A stretch of 19,445 nucleotides of DNA. Source: an uncultured Clostridia bacterium. GTDB lineage: Bacteria; Bacillota; Clostridia; Oscillospirales; CAG-272. This document shows, in pieces, positions 1 to 7,915 of the stretch (position 1 is its first letter; each line of letters starts with the position of its first letter). The stretch covers positions 1 through 19,445 of the forward strand of contig CANBDB010000014.1 of assembly GCA_947367285.1 (NCBI GenBank). Reading direction: 5' to 3'. The position numbers and the translations under genes are program-made. A model generated the notes under the pieces. It saw nothing but the letters and a program-made list of their open reading frames with translations, was not told the DNA's origin and did no database searches.

Positions 1-107
1 TATGTAAACAGTTGTTCAAAACGCACAAAAAACAACAACAAAAATTGAATTTTTAGTGATATTGTGCAAATAAAATTCAAAAATAAAAAAACTTACTTGT
101 AAAAATG

Positions 108-136
108 TTGACAACTGAAAAACCTTGTGATATAAT
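108..136 (+). promoter_or_regulatory. Perfect sigma-A promoter with extended -10, upstream of oppA
   Basis: The -35 box TTGACA lies at 108-113 and the -10 box TATAAT at 131-136, with exactly 17 bp between them. TG at 128-129 gives an extended -10 (TGATATAAT). The -35 sits inside a small dyad GTTGACAAC (107-115). Transcription should start near 143, leaving an AT-rich leader of about 94 nt before the oppA ATG. A promoter this close to consensus fits a highly expressed binding protein. The rest of 1-107 is A/T-rich, with no gene and only the short palindrome AAAATTGAATTTT (41-53). Confidence 0.85.
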
Positions 137-236
137 CTACTCAAGCATTAATTCTGAAAAGATTAACACCGTTATTTGCCGTAAAAACGGGTTGATAGAT
201 TTGGATAAATGATAAATTTTTTTGGAGGAAAAAACA

Positions 237-2771
237 ATGAAAAGAATTCTCTCTCTTGCACTCGCACTCATGATGATGCTTTCTTGCGTAGCAATCCTTG
301 CTTCTTGCCAGAAAGATTGCGATGGCAATCACGTAGATACAGATGGCGACTTCCTTTGCGATAACAAAAATTGTGACGCAGTAGTACGTCTTGAAGGTAA
401 CTACACTTACAACACCTATTTAACATCATTCCCTACTCTTTGGAACCCTCATACATATGAGAGCACAACCGAAGGTGAAATCCTTGGTTACACAACAGTA
501 GGCTTCTACACATTCGACTACAACGAAAACAAAGACGGTTTCGTTATCGTTCCTGAAATGGCAGCTCAGATGCCCATCGACGTAACATCTGAATACGTTG
601 GTGAGGAATGGGGCATTGACGAAGAAGAAACAGCAAGAGCTTGGAAGATCGTTCTTCGTGACGACCTTAGATGGGAAGACGGCACACCTATCCACGCTGT
701 AGACTTCGTTGAATCCGCTAAGAGACTTCTTGATCCTGCACACATCAACCACAGAGCAGACTCTCTCTACTCCGGTGATATGGAAATCGCAGGTGCAAAG
801 GCTTACTTCTACGGCGGTAGAACAGTAATCGCAAGCGCAGCTTCCGAATATTCTACATACTCTGAAGATCTCGACGCTAACCTTGTATTCACACTTGCAG
901 CTCCCAGCACAGAAACAAACAACCAGGAAGTTTACATGAGAACATCTATGGGCTTCCCCGCATCTTATGATGCAGTTAAGTGCGCAGCTTACCTTATCGA
1001 CAACTACCTTAAGGGTTCTGCATTCACAGCAGAGGCTGCAGCAGCTATGGAAGGCAAGACACTTGCTGAAATCAAGGCTGATGCTACAATGAAGGCAGCT
1101 TGGGAAGCACTTATCGGTTGGTGGCAGACAGAGCCCAACGAAGAGCTTCACTTCTTCTTGACAAAGGTTACATCTCCCGTAACAACATGGGATTCCGTAG
1201 GTATTAAGGCAGTTTCTGAAAACGAAATCGTTCTTATCCTTGCTGATTCTCTTGAAGGCTTCTACCTTAACTACGCTCTCGGTACAGACCTTGGTCTTGT
1301 ACACATCCCCACATACGATGCATGTGGTTCAACAGATGAAAACGGCATCTACACAAACACATACGCTACATCCGTAGATACATACAAGTCCTTCGGTCCT
1401 TACAAGCTTACAGCATTCGAGCTTGATAAGCAGATCGTTATGGAAAAGAACGACCAGTGGTACGGTTACACAGATCCTAAGTACGCAGGTCAGTACCAGA
1501 CAACAAAGGTTGTTTACGACTGGATCGAAAACTCTGACACAGCATTCCAGGCATTCCTTCAGGGTAAGCTTACATCCAAGGGTCTTGAAGCAAAGAACAT
1601 CAACGACTACGTTGGTGCAGATCGTCTCTACTACACAGACGGTGCTTCCACTTGGTTCGTAGCACTTAACCCCAACGAGGCAGTATATCCCGAATGGGAA
1701 GAAACACATCCCGGTTATGATAAGTCCATCATGACAATTAAGGAATTCCGTATGGCTCTTTCCTTCTCTCTCAACCGTCAGGACTTCATCAAGGCTCTTG
1801 ACCCCATGGGCTCCATCGGTCTTGGTTTGTTCAACTCCATGATTTGTTCTAACCCCGATCTCGGTGTTATGTACCGTGAAGAAGATGCAGCTAAGGACGT
1901 TCTTCTTAGCTTCTGGGGCGTATCTCAGGACGACATCGGCGCAGGTAAGCTCTACGCTGACAAGGACGAAGCAATCGAATCCATCACAGGTTACAACCTT
2001 GCTGGTGCTAAGGAGCTCTTCAACCAGGCATACGATAAGGCAGTAGAAGCAGGTATCTACGACGGTCAGGAAAAGGTCATGATCACAGTAGGTATGCCCG
2101 CTAAGATTGACTTCTACGTAAACGGTTACGAATTCCTTAAGTCTTGCTGGACAGAAGCAGTTAAGGGCACAAAGCTTGAAGGCAAGCTTGAGTTCGAATA
2201 CAACGATTCTGAATACGTTCAGACAAAGTTCGGCGAAGCTCTTAGAACAAACGTTGTTGACCTTCTCTTCGGAGTAGGTTGGAAAGGTGCCGCACTTAAC
2301 CCCTACGGTTTGATCGGTGCGTACACAGAAGACAGCTACAGATACGACAGAGCTTGGAACACATCCGCAGCTCAGATGGATTTCGTAGTAGATGGTAAGA
2401 CATACAGAGCATCCGTTCTTGACTGGACAAATGCTATCGGCGGCGAGACAATCGAAATCTCTGAGGTTGGCGCTGACGGTAAGCTCACAGGTGAAGTTAT
2501 CGACTACTCTTGTGGTACAGACGATGGCAAGCCCGAAGAAAGAATTCTTCTTCTTGCAGCTCTTGAAGGTGTAGTTCTTGCTAACTATGACATGATTCCT
2601 ACACACAACCAGGCAACCGCTTCTCTTCTTTCCTACAAGGTTAACTACGGTACAGAAGAGTACGTATACGGCGTAGGTCGTGGCGGTATCCAGTACATGA
2701 CATACAACTACACTGATGAAGAATGGGACGCATACGTTGCTTCTCAGGGTGGTGTACTTAAGTACAACTAA
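237..2771 (+). CDS. oppA: Peptide ABC transporter substrate-binding lipoprotein (SBP_bac_5/OppA type)
   Basis: This is the extracytoplasmic receptor that captures oligopeptides or dipeptides and delivers them to OppBCDF. The start is the ATG at 237, placed 8 nt after GGAGG (224-228); an in-frame TTG at 222 overlaps the ribosome binding site and is not used. Residues 1-24 form a lipoprotein signal peptide: positive MKR, a Leu/Ala/Met core and the lipobox LASC, with C24 the likely lipidated residue. The mature N-terminus carries C28, H32, D34, D36, D38, C41 and C46, a small DxDxD/Cys cluster resembling Ca-binding loops of type-3 thrombospondin or dockerin repeats. The body has OppA-like character, such as the RWEDGTPI stretch early on and NPNEAVYPEW near the middle. 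At 844 residues it is much longer than typical OppA (about 540), with extra helical sequence around residues 250-315. Codon use is strongly biased, suggesting high expression. Peptide specificity cannot be read from sequence. Confidence 0.93.
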   Translation: MKRILSLALALMMMLSCVAILASCQKDCDGNHVDTDGDFLCDNKNCDAVVRLEGNYTYNTYLTSFPTLWNPHTYESTTEGEILGYTTVGFYTFDYNENKDGFVIVPEMAAQMPIDVTSEYVGEEWGIDEEETARAWKIVLRDDLRWEDGTPIHAVDFVESAKRLLDPAHINHRADSLYSGDMEIAGAKAYFYGGRTVIASAASEYSTYSEDLDANLVFTLAAPSTETNNQEVYMRTSMGFPASYDAVKCAAYLIDNYLKGSAFTAEAAAAMEGKTLAEIKADATMKAAWEALIGWWQTEPNEELHFFLTKVTSPVTTWDSVGIKAVSENEIVLILADSLEGFYLNYALGTDLGLVHIPTYDACGSTDENGIYTNTYATSVDTYKSFGPYKLTAFELDKQIVMEKNDQWYGYTDPKYAGQYQTTKVVYDWIENSDTAFQAFLQGKLTSKGLEAKNINDYVGADRLYYTDGASTWFVALNPNEAVYPEWEETHPGYDKSIMTIKEFRMALSFSLNRQDFIKALDPMGSIGLGLFNSMICSNPDLGVMYREEDAAKDVLLSFWGVSQDDIGAGKLYADKDEAIESITGYNLAGAKELFNQAYDKAVEAGIYDGQEKVMITVGMPAKIDFYVNGYEFLKSCWTEAVKGTKLEGKLEFEYNDSEYVQTKFGEALRTNVVDLLFGVGWKGAALNPYGLIGAYTEDSYRYDRAWNTSAAQMDFVVDGKTYRASVLDWTNAIGGETIEISEVGADGKLTGEVIDYSCGTDDGKPEERILLLAALEGVVLANYDMIPTHNQATASLLSYKVNYGTEEYVYGVGRGGIQYMTYNYTDEEWDAYVASQGGVLKYN

Positions 2772-2800
2772 TATTTAAGTAAAACCTTGCTTAGATATAT

Positions 2801-2829
2801 CCCCCGAGAGCCCAAAAGGCTCTCGGGGG
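2801..2829 (+). terminator. Strong stem-loop after oppA lacking an adjacent U-tract
   Basis: CCCCCGAGAGCC (2801-2812) pairs perfectly with GGCTCTCGGGGG (2818-2829) around a 5-nt CAAAA loop. No run of T follows directly: the next bases are GAATTATGCATTTTG. That makes it a poor intrinsic terminator but a good 3'-end stabiliser or partial terminator. Inference: most transcripts would end or be trimmed here, giving more oppA mRNA than oppBCDF mRNA, as commonly seen for binding-protein operons. Confidence 0.75.
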
Positions 2830-2907
2830 GAATTATGCATTTTGTGGGGTTTTGCTTTTTTGGCGAAATGACCCGCACAAACTCAAAAAATAGTAATTTT
2901 CACTCAA

Positions 2908-2999
2908 AAATTGCATTTTAGTACAGTTTTTGCGTTGTTATCTATCTTGAATTTTAGGCTTAATGATAAAAAATCGAAAGCCGTACTAAAATGCAATTT
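2908..2999. repeat. 17-bp perfect inverted repeat around a 58-bp spacer
   Basis: AAATTGCATTTTAGTAC at 2908-2924 is the exact reverse complement of 2983-2999. The spacer (2925-2982) has no ORF. As RNA the arms would form a long stem; as DNA the unit could be a small dispersed repeat or MITE-like element of about 92 bp. No target-site duplication is obvious. The right arm can instead pair with sequence further downstream (see the nested hairpin at 2993-3043). Confidence 0.7.
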
Positions 3000-3043
3000 G
3001 CTTTAGCTTGTGCAAAAAAGCGCAAGCCAATGAGACAAATTGC
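2993..3043 (+). repeat. Nested hairpin overlapping the right arm of the 17-bp inverted repeat
   Basis: GCAATTTG (2993-3000) pairs with CAAATTGC (3036-3043). Inside, GCTTGTGC (3006-3013) pairs with GCGCAAGC (3020-3027) around AAAAAA, with one G-U pair. The outer left arm is shared with the 17-bp inverted repeat at 2908/2983, so the two folds exclude each other. Confidence 0.55.
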
Positions 3044-3133
3044 TTTTTTGGCGAATAGCCACATTCAAAAACACGAACAATTAGTTTAAATCTAAAGAAA
3101 AAAATCCCGCTTTTTAGCGGATGGGGGTCTAAT

Positions 3134-4111
3134 ATGTTTAAATATGTATTAAAAAGACTGTTATTGATGTTCTGTGTATTTATGATCATCATAACTATGT
3201 GCTTTTTCCTTGTAAAGCTTTTGCCCAATGAACCACCGGCAGCACAGCCCGGCTCCGACTCTTATAATATCATTATGATGAAGCGTGAAGCCATGGGTTA
3301 TAATAAACCATTGCCTGAGCAGTATGTAATATTCCTTACAAAAACTCTCTTTGGCGGGGACTGGGGCTTGTCTGAAAAAATGTATCCCAGCCGTTCTGTA
3401 TGGGAAGTATTTACTTCAAAGCTTCCTGCTACAATGATTGTAAACGTTTACACTATGATTCTTTCTGTACCGATAGGACTTATGTTGGGTATCTATGCGG
3501 CACTTAAGAAGAATAAATGGCAGGACCACTTGATTTCTACCGGAGTTATGGTATTTATTTCCGTTCCCGGTTACGTTTACTGCTTCTTAATTCAGTACTT
3601 ACTTTGTCACAAAATGATTGAGTGGACGGGCGGTGAATTTGGTTTCCCGTTGCAGATGTTGCCCGGTAACGACTACTTCTCTTGGGAAATGTTTATTTCT
3701 CTTGTACCCGCTATTCTTTCACTTGGTCTTGGTACAATCGCAGGTCTTGCGAGATACACAAGAGCCGAGCTTTGTGAGGTACTTACTCAGGAGTACATGC
3801 TCCTTGCAAGAACAAAGGGTCTTACTCGTGGACAGGCAACTGTTCGCCACGCACTCAGAAACTCCATGGTTCCGATTTTCCCCATGATTCTTGGTGAATT
3901 TATCGGTATCATTGGTGGTTCACTTATCGTAGAACAAATCTTTGGTATTCCCGGTGTTGGTCCGCTTTACCTTGATTCAGTTAACGTTCGCGACTACAAC
4001 TTCTACTTGTTGCTCAACACATTCTATACCTTGATCGGTCTTGTATCAGGTATCGTGGTTGACCTTAGCTACGGATTTGTAGATCCTCGTATCAGAATGG
4101 GAGAAAGATAA
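3134..4111 (+). CDS. oppB: Peptide ABC transporter permease, OppB/DppB type
   Basis: This is one of the two membrane subunits forming the peptide translocation channel. The 325-residue length is normal for the family. The N-terminal membrane segment (MFKYVLKRLLLMFCVFMIII) is the standard OppB start, followed by the external domain and a core of further membrane helices. The cytoplasmic coupling (EAA) loop is visible as ARYTRAELCEVLTQEYMLLA through GLTRGQATVRHALRNSMVPI. The C-terminal region GIVVDLSYGFVDPRIRMGER is the classic OppB ending. GGGGG (3123-3127) just before the ATG is the likely ribosome binding site. The stop codon TAA overlaps the oppC ATG by one base, indicating translational coupling. 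Unlike its partners, this subunit has no large insertion. Confidence 0.95.
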   Translation: MFKYVLKRLLLMFCVFMIIITMCFFLVKLLPNEPPAAQPGSDSYNIIMMKREAMGYNKPLPEQYVIFLTKTLFGGDWGLSEKMYPSRSVWEVFTSKLPATMIVNVYTMILSVPIGLMLGIYAALKKNKWQDHLISTGVMVFISVPGYVYCFLIQYLLCHKMIEWTGGEFGFPLQMLPGNDYFSWEMFISLVPAILSLGLGTIAGLARYTRAELCEVLTQEYMLLARTKGLTRGQATVRHALRNSMVPIFPMILGEFIGIIGGSLIVEQIFGIPGVGPLYLDSVNVRDYNFYLLLNTFYTLIGLVSGIVVDLSYGFVDPRIRMGER

Positions 4112-5718
4112 TGGAAAATATGAATATATCTAAAGACAAATTCCGTTTTGCCGATCCCACTCGTAGAACGGGAGATAAGAAATTTGATACAAAGCAAATG
4201 AGTTATGCAAAAGACGTATTTGTTCGCTTTTGCAAAAATAAGAGCTCCGTTGTAGCTGCAATTATCATTTGTCTTCTTGTGTTGTTTGCAATTTTTGTTC
4301 CGATTTTCTGCAATACAACTTATTCTGAGAGCCTTACTGATACCTATTACCTCAAGTATTCATACCTTCTTCCTAAGGCTGAAATATTTGTAGGCACAGG
4401 CTTTTGGGACGGTACCAGTGAAAAAACTGTTAACGTAAACAGATTTAATATGCTTAATGCTTTGGAAGCTGAAACTGGCTATCCTGCAATCACACAAATC
4501 GTTAAGGATAAATACGTTGATGGTAATGTTGAATATTATGATGTAAGAATTGACTCCTATATTTCAAACGGTATGGACTTTATTGACCTTACCGAGGAAC
4601 AGTTCAAGGAGCTTCAGGCTTGGCAGAACGAAACAGGTGTCCAGGTAATTTATCCTGCTGTTAACGTAAAGGCTAAGGACCCCAAGACCGGTAAGGAGCT
4701 TATTGCAAAAACTCACCAGACCGACCCCAACGTTTGGTATGCAACCGACTCCAAGGGTAATCCCAAAATGAGCAATGGTGAGTATATCTCTTGCTATGCA
4801 ACTGAGGACAATTCAAGATTCCAGTCCCTTGCATATCTCGATTATTACGAATATGATAGTTTGAGGGTTGACGGTGACCCTGCAAAGGACAATCCCAATG
4901 CTGATAACGGCTATATCTATGCGCTCGTATCTGCTACAAGAGTTGGTGAAAAGATTACTTGCTCTTATAGAGTTCGTGTACTTCTTAACAACTACTTCCA
5001 GTACCGTTACGGTCACGAGGCAAGCTTCCTCTTTGGTACAAACCAGAAGGGACAGGATATCCTTACACGTCTTGCTGCCGGTGCTCAGTTCTCCCTTATT
5101 CTTGCTATTTGCATTTCCGCAGTAAACCTCTTTATTGGTGCAATTTACGGTGCTATTGAAGGCTTCTACGGCGGAACAATCGACCTTGTAATGGAGAGAA
5201 TTTCCGACGTACTTGGCGGTATGCCCTCGATGGTTGTAATGACGTTGTTCCAGTTGCACCTTGCTTCAAAGGTTGGTCCTGTATGGTCAATGGTATTTGC
5301 CTTCGTGCTTACCGGATGGCTCGGTATGGCGGCAAGAACAAGAATGCAGTTCTATCGCTTTAAGCGTCAGGAATACGTTCTTTCCGCAAGAACACTCGGC
5401 GCGAGCGACTCAAGACTTATGTTCAAGCACATCTTCCCCAACGCAATGGGTACACTTATTACAGGTAGCGTGCTTATGATTCCTGGTGTTATCTTCTCTG
5501 AGTCAAGCTTGACATACCTTGGTATCGTTAACCTTGAGTCATCAACAATGACATCCGTAGGTACATTGCTTTCTAAGGGTAACGGTATGCTTTCAACCTA
5601 TCCCCACATCATTTTCTGGCCTGCTATATTCATCTCTTTGCTTGAGATCTCGTTCAACCTCTTCGGTAACGGTCTCCGCGACGCATTTAACCCATCACTG
5701 AAGGGAATCGAGGACTAA
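4111..5718 (+). CDS. oppC: Peptide ABC transporter permease, OppC/DppC type, with a large extra external domain
   Basis: This is the second channel subunit. At 535 residues it is about 230 longer than typical OppC. Residues 1-45 are the cytoplasmic N-terminus and 46-67 form the first membrane helix. Residues about 70-305 are an added hydrophilic domain rich in Tyr, Asp and Asn. The family core then resumes with FLFGTNQKGQDILTRL (306-321), the equivalent of the GTDxxGRDxxSR motif. Further membrane helices follow, with the coupling loop AARTRMQFYRF...EYVLSARTLGAS and the FKHIFPNAMGTL segment near 438-449. Because the insert follows the first helix, it should lie on the external side, where it could meet OppA or hold peptide. 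It starts within the oppB stop codon and ends 4 nt before oppD. Codon use in the insert matches the rest, so it is not a recent acquisition. Confidence 0.93.
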   Translation: MENMNISKDKFRFADPTRRTGDKKFDTKQMSYAKDVFVRFCKNKSSVVAAIIICLLVLFAIFVPIFCNTTYSESLTDTYYLKYSYLLPKAEIFVGTGFWDGTSEKTVNVNRFNMLNALEAETGYPAITQIVKDKYVDGNVEYYDVRIDSYISNGMDFIDLTEEQFKELQAWQNETGVQVIYPAVNVKAKDPKTGKELIAKTHQTDPNVWYATDSKGNPKMSNGEYISCYATEDNSRFQSLAYLDYYEYDSLRVDGDPAKDNPNADNGYIYALVSATRVGEKITCSYRVRVLLNNYFQYRYGHEASFLFGTNQKGQDILTRLAAGAQFSLILAICISAVNLFIGAIYGAIEGFYGGTIDLVMERISDVLGGMPSMVVMTLFQLHLASKVGPVWSMVFAFVLTGWLGMAARTRMQFYRFKRQEYVLSARTLGASDSRLMFKHIFPNAMGTLITGSVLMIPGVIFSESSLTYLGIVNLESSTMTSVGTLLSKGNGMLSTYPHIIFWPAIFISLLEISFNLFGNGLRDAFNPSLKGIED

Positions 5719-5722
5719 TACT

Positions 5723-7915
5723 ATGGAAAAGAAATTAGAAGTAAAGAATTTAAGAATATCATTTAAGACCGCTAACGGTAAGGTTCAGGCGGTTAGAAAC
5801 ATCAACTTTGACCTTCACAAGGGCGAAACACTCGCGATAGTTGGTGAATCCGGTTCCGGTAAATCCGTAACCTCCAAGTCCATACTTGGTATTCTTGCCG
5901 GAAACGCGATTATCGAGTCCGGTGAGATCATCTACGACGGTAAGGACCTTCTCAAGATTACTGAGGATGACTTCTACCGTATCAGAGGTGACAAAATTGC
6001 AATGATCTTCCAGGATCCTATGTCATCTCTTAACCCTATTATGAGAATAGGTAAGCAGCTCACCGAGGCTATGATTCTCAAGGGCAAGGCAAGACAGCGC
6101 GCTTCCAAGCTTGCATTTAACTCTACACTTGATCTTCTTAAGAAGAGAATGGTAGAGGCGATCGCAGAGGGTAAATATACAGCTCTTTCAGGTGTTGCGG
6201 TTAACACAAAGACCGCGGCTGAGCTTGAGCAGATGTGCAAGGATTTCGATACGTTCGAGTTCAAGCACACCGAGCTTCAGAGAGCATATAATGATGCATA
6301 TCAGTCCGTGGTTGAGGCACTTCCTCTTATCGACGACGCTCTTTTCCACATTGAAAAGAATGCTTTTGCCGATTCCAAGGATGACGTTAAGGAAATCGTA
6401 GATCTTCTTAAGAAGGTTGCTCACGAATACGTAGTATCGGGAGACGATGTTCTCGAAATTAAGAGCATTTCCGGTATGCTTGTATCCACATATAAGAAGG
6501 ATGATAAGATTAAGGATTATTCCAATACAGTAGAACTTCTTAATCGTGCAAAAGCTATTCTTGCTAAAGCTGAAGCAAAGGATGCTCCCGACTTCTTTAG
6601 AATGGGTTACTACCTTAAGTTTGCAAATCAGCCCCTTCCCGAAATGCCTGTTAAGGAGCTTAATGAGTACTTGCTCAAGTATCTTGATGATCACTTTATG
6701 CTCAGTTTCCTTAATGACATCGAGGTTGCACTCAGATATTCCGCTATCGCTTGCGATAAGGAAAAGAGAGAGGCTCTTGAGGTGGTTCGCGCAACACTTC
6801 CGGTGTTTGGTGCTGAAGGCATTCTTGACAAAACTGCGGTTTATAACGCTGCTAAGGAGGCTATCAAAGAGGTTGAGGAATCCATCGATAGACTCGAAAT
6901 TCATAAGGACTCCATCGCTTATACATTCAAGACCAGCTTGATGTATGCAATTGACAACTACTTTGAGGCAATTCCCAAGAACAAGGCAGCTCAGAAGGCT
7001 CACGATAAGCAGCAGGCGAAATACGATAAGATCGTTGCTCGCGGCAAGACTCCCGAGTGGAAGGTTATTCCCGCGGCTCTTATCGACCTTGAAGATGCTA
7101 AGAAGGATATCGTTAGCGTAGTTGAAAGATTTATCGCTCACTACGAAAACCGCCTTGCAAGAGCAAACGAAAGAGATTTTGCAAAAGAAACTATCGACCT
7201 TATTGACTTCTTCAAGCTCAATGCTTCCGAGTCCGTATACAAGGTAACTCAGAGTATGGCTAAGCGTAAGGCAATTAAGCTTATGGAAGAGGTTGGTATT
7301 TCTGAGCCCGCTAAGAGATTTAGACAGTACCCCTTCGAATTCTCCGGCGGTATGAGACAGAGAATAGTTATTGCGGTTGCACTTGCTGCAAACCCTGACA
7401 TTCTTATTTGTGACGAGCCCACAACGGCTCTTGACGTAACAATTCAGGCTCAAATTCTTGAGCTTATTAATAAGATTAAGGAAGAGCGCCAGCTTTCCAT
7501 CATCTTCATCACACACGACCTTGGCGTTGTTGCTAACATGGCGGATAGAATTGCCGTTATGTACGCAGGTAAGATTGTAGAATGCGGCACTGCGGAGGAT
7601 ATATTCTATGCTCCTGCACATCCTTATACATGGGCACTTCTTTCTTCAATGCCCGACCTTGATACAACCGACCGTCTTGAGGCAATTCCCGGAACTCCTC
7701 CGAACATGATCTATCCTCCCGTTGGCGATGCTTTCGCGGATAGAAACAAGTATGCACTTGAAATTGACTTTGAGGCTCAGCCCCCCATGTTCAAGATTTC
7801 CGATACACACGAGGCGGCAACATGGTTGCTTCACCCCGATGCACCTAAGATTGATATCCCCAAAACAGTTGCTGATAGAATTGCAAGAATGAAAAATCGC
7901 GGAGGTGAACAATAA
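5723..7915 (+). CDS. oppD: Peptide ABC transporter ATPase, OppD type, with an insertion of about 390 residues
   Basis: This is one of the two nucleotide-binding subunits that power peptide uptake. All ATPase motifs are present: Walker A GESGSGKS (41-48), Q-loop Q97 in FQDPMSSLNP, signature FSGGMRQR (540-547), Walker B ILICDE (560-565), D-loop TALD and switch histidine H598. The usual family length is 320-350 residues; this protein has 730. The surplus lies at about 120-508, between the Q-loop and the signature, and looks helical, charged and free of membrane segments. In ABC ATPases this is the helical subdomain that touches the permease coupling helices. The OppD C-terminal domain is recognisable (GTPPNMIYPP, then QPPMF and AATWL), but the usual cysteines of its GCxFxPRCxxAxxxC motif are replaced (GDAFADRNKYALEID), so an Fe-S cluster reported for this family is unlikely. 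The stop overlaps the oppF start by one base. Confidence 0.93.
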   Translation: MEKKLEVKNLRISFKTANGKVQAVRNINFDLHKGETLAIVGESGSGKSVTSKSILGILAGNAIIESGEIIYDGKDLLKITEDDFYRIRGDKIAMIFQDPMSSLNPIMRIGKQLTEAMILKGKARQRASKLAFNSTLDLLKKRMVEAIAEGKYTALSGVAVNTKTAAELEQMCKDFDTFEFKHTELQRAYNDAYQSVVEALPLIDDALFHIEKNAFADSKDDVKEIVDLLKKVAHEYVVSGDDVLEIKSISGMLVSTYKKDDKIKDYSNTVELLNRAKAILAKAEAKDAPDFFRMGYYLKFANQPLPEMPVKELNEYLLKYLDDHFMLSFLNDIEVALRYSAIACDKEKREALEVVRATLPVFGAEGILDKTAVYNAAKEAIKEVEESIDRLEIHKDSIAYTFKTSLMYAIDNYFEAIPKNKAAQKAHDKQQAKYDKIVARGKTPEWKVIPAALIDLEDAKKDIVSVVERFIAHYENRLARANERDFAKETIDLIDFFKLNASESVYKVTQSMAKRKAIKLMEEVGISEPAKRFRQYPFEFSGGMRQRIVIAVALAANPDILICDEPTTALDVTIQAQILELINKIKEERQLSIIFITHDLGVVANMADRIAVMYAGKIVECGTAEDIFYAPAHPYTWALLSSMPDLDTTDRLEAIPGTPPNMIYPPVGDAFADRNKYALEIDFEAQPPMFKISDTHEAATWLLHPDAPKIDIPKTVADRIARMKNRGGEQ

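Larger units (their letters stand above)
2852..3055. repeat. Pair of 16-bp direct repeats (2852-2867 and 3040-3055)
   Basis: TTGCTTTTTTGGCGAA occurs identically at 2852-2867 and 3040-3055. The copies bracket most of the inverted-repeat material in the spacer. Two exact copies of this length in a 300-bp spacer suggest a repeat unit or an old duplication rather than chance, although both contain a T-run. Confidence 0.6.
2830..3133 (+). other. Gene-free spacer between oppA and oppB, rich in repeats and hairpins
   Basis: No coding signal is seen in this A/T-rich stretch. It holds a 17-bp perfect inverted repeat (2908-2924 and 2983-2999), a 16-bp direct repeat (2852-2867 and 3040-3055) and a nested hairpin (2993-3043). 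A small hairpin CCGCT-TTTT-AGCGG (3107-3120) sits directly before the GGGGG ribosome binding site of oppB. No convincing -35/-10 pair was found, so oppBCDF probably depends on readthrough from the oppA promoter. Confidence 0.6.

Noticed and set aside
47..164. CodY operator upstream of oppA
   Set aside because: AATTTTTAGTGATAT (49-63) and the region 148-162 match the 15-bp CodY consensus with 5 and 6 mismatches respectively, which is no better than expected in such A/T-rich DNA.
426..2606. Long antisense frames opposite oppA (426-1304 and 1329-2606)
   Set aside because: They arise from strong codon bias in oppA; the translations have excess Cys and Val, no domain and no ribosome binding site.
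2908..2999. FapR-type operator in the oppA-oppB spacer because of TTAGTAC and GTACTAA
   Set aside because: FapR half-sites are adjacent in a 17-bp site, whereas here the halves are separated by 58 bp and belong to a long inverted repeat.
6080..7250. Intein in OppD
   Set aside because: The insert has no splice-junction residues (Cys or Ser at the start, His-Asn at the end followed by Cys, Ser or Thr) and no homing endonuclease motif, and it does not sit within a catalytic motif as inteins usually do.
6188..7621. 477-residue open frame antisense to oppD
   Set aside because: It is a shadow of the oppD coding bias, with cysteine- and leucine-rich noise, no ribosome binding site and no recognisable domain.
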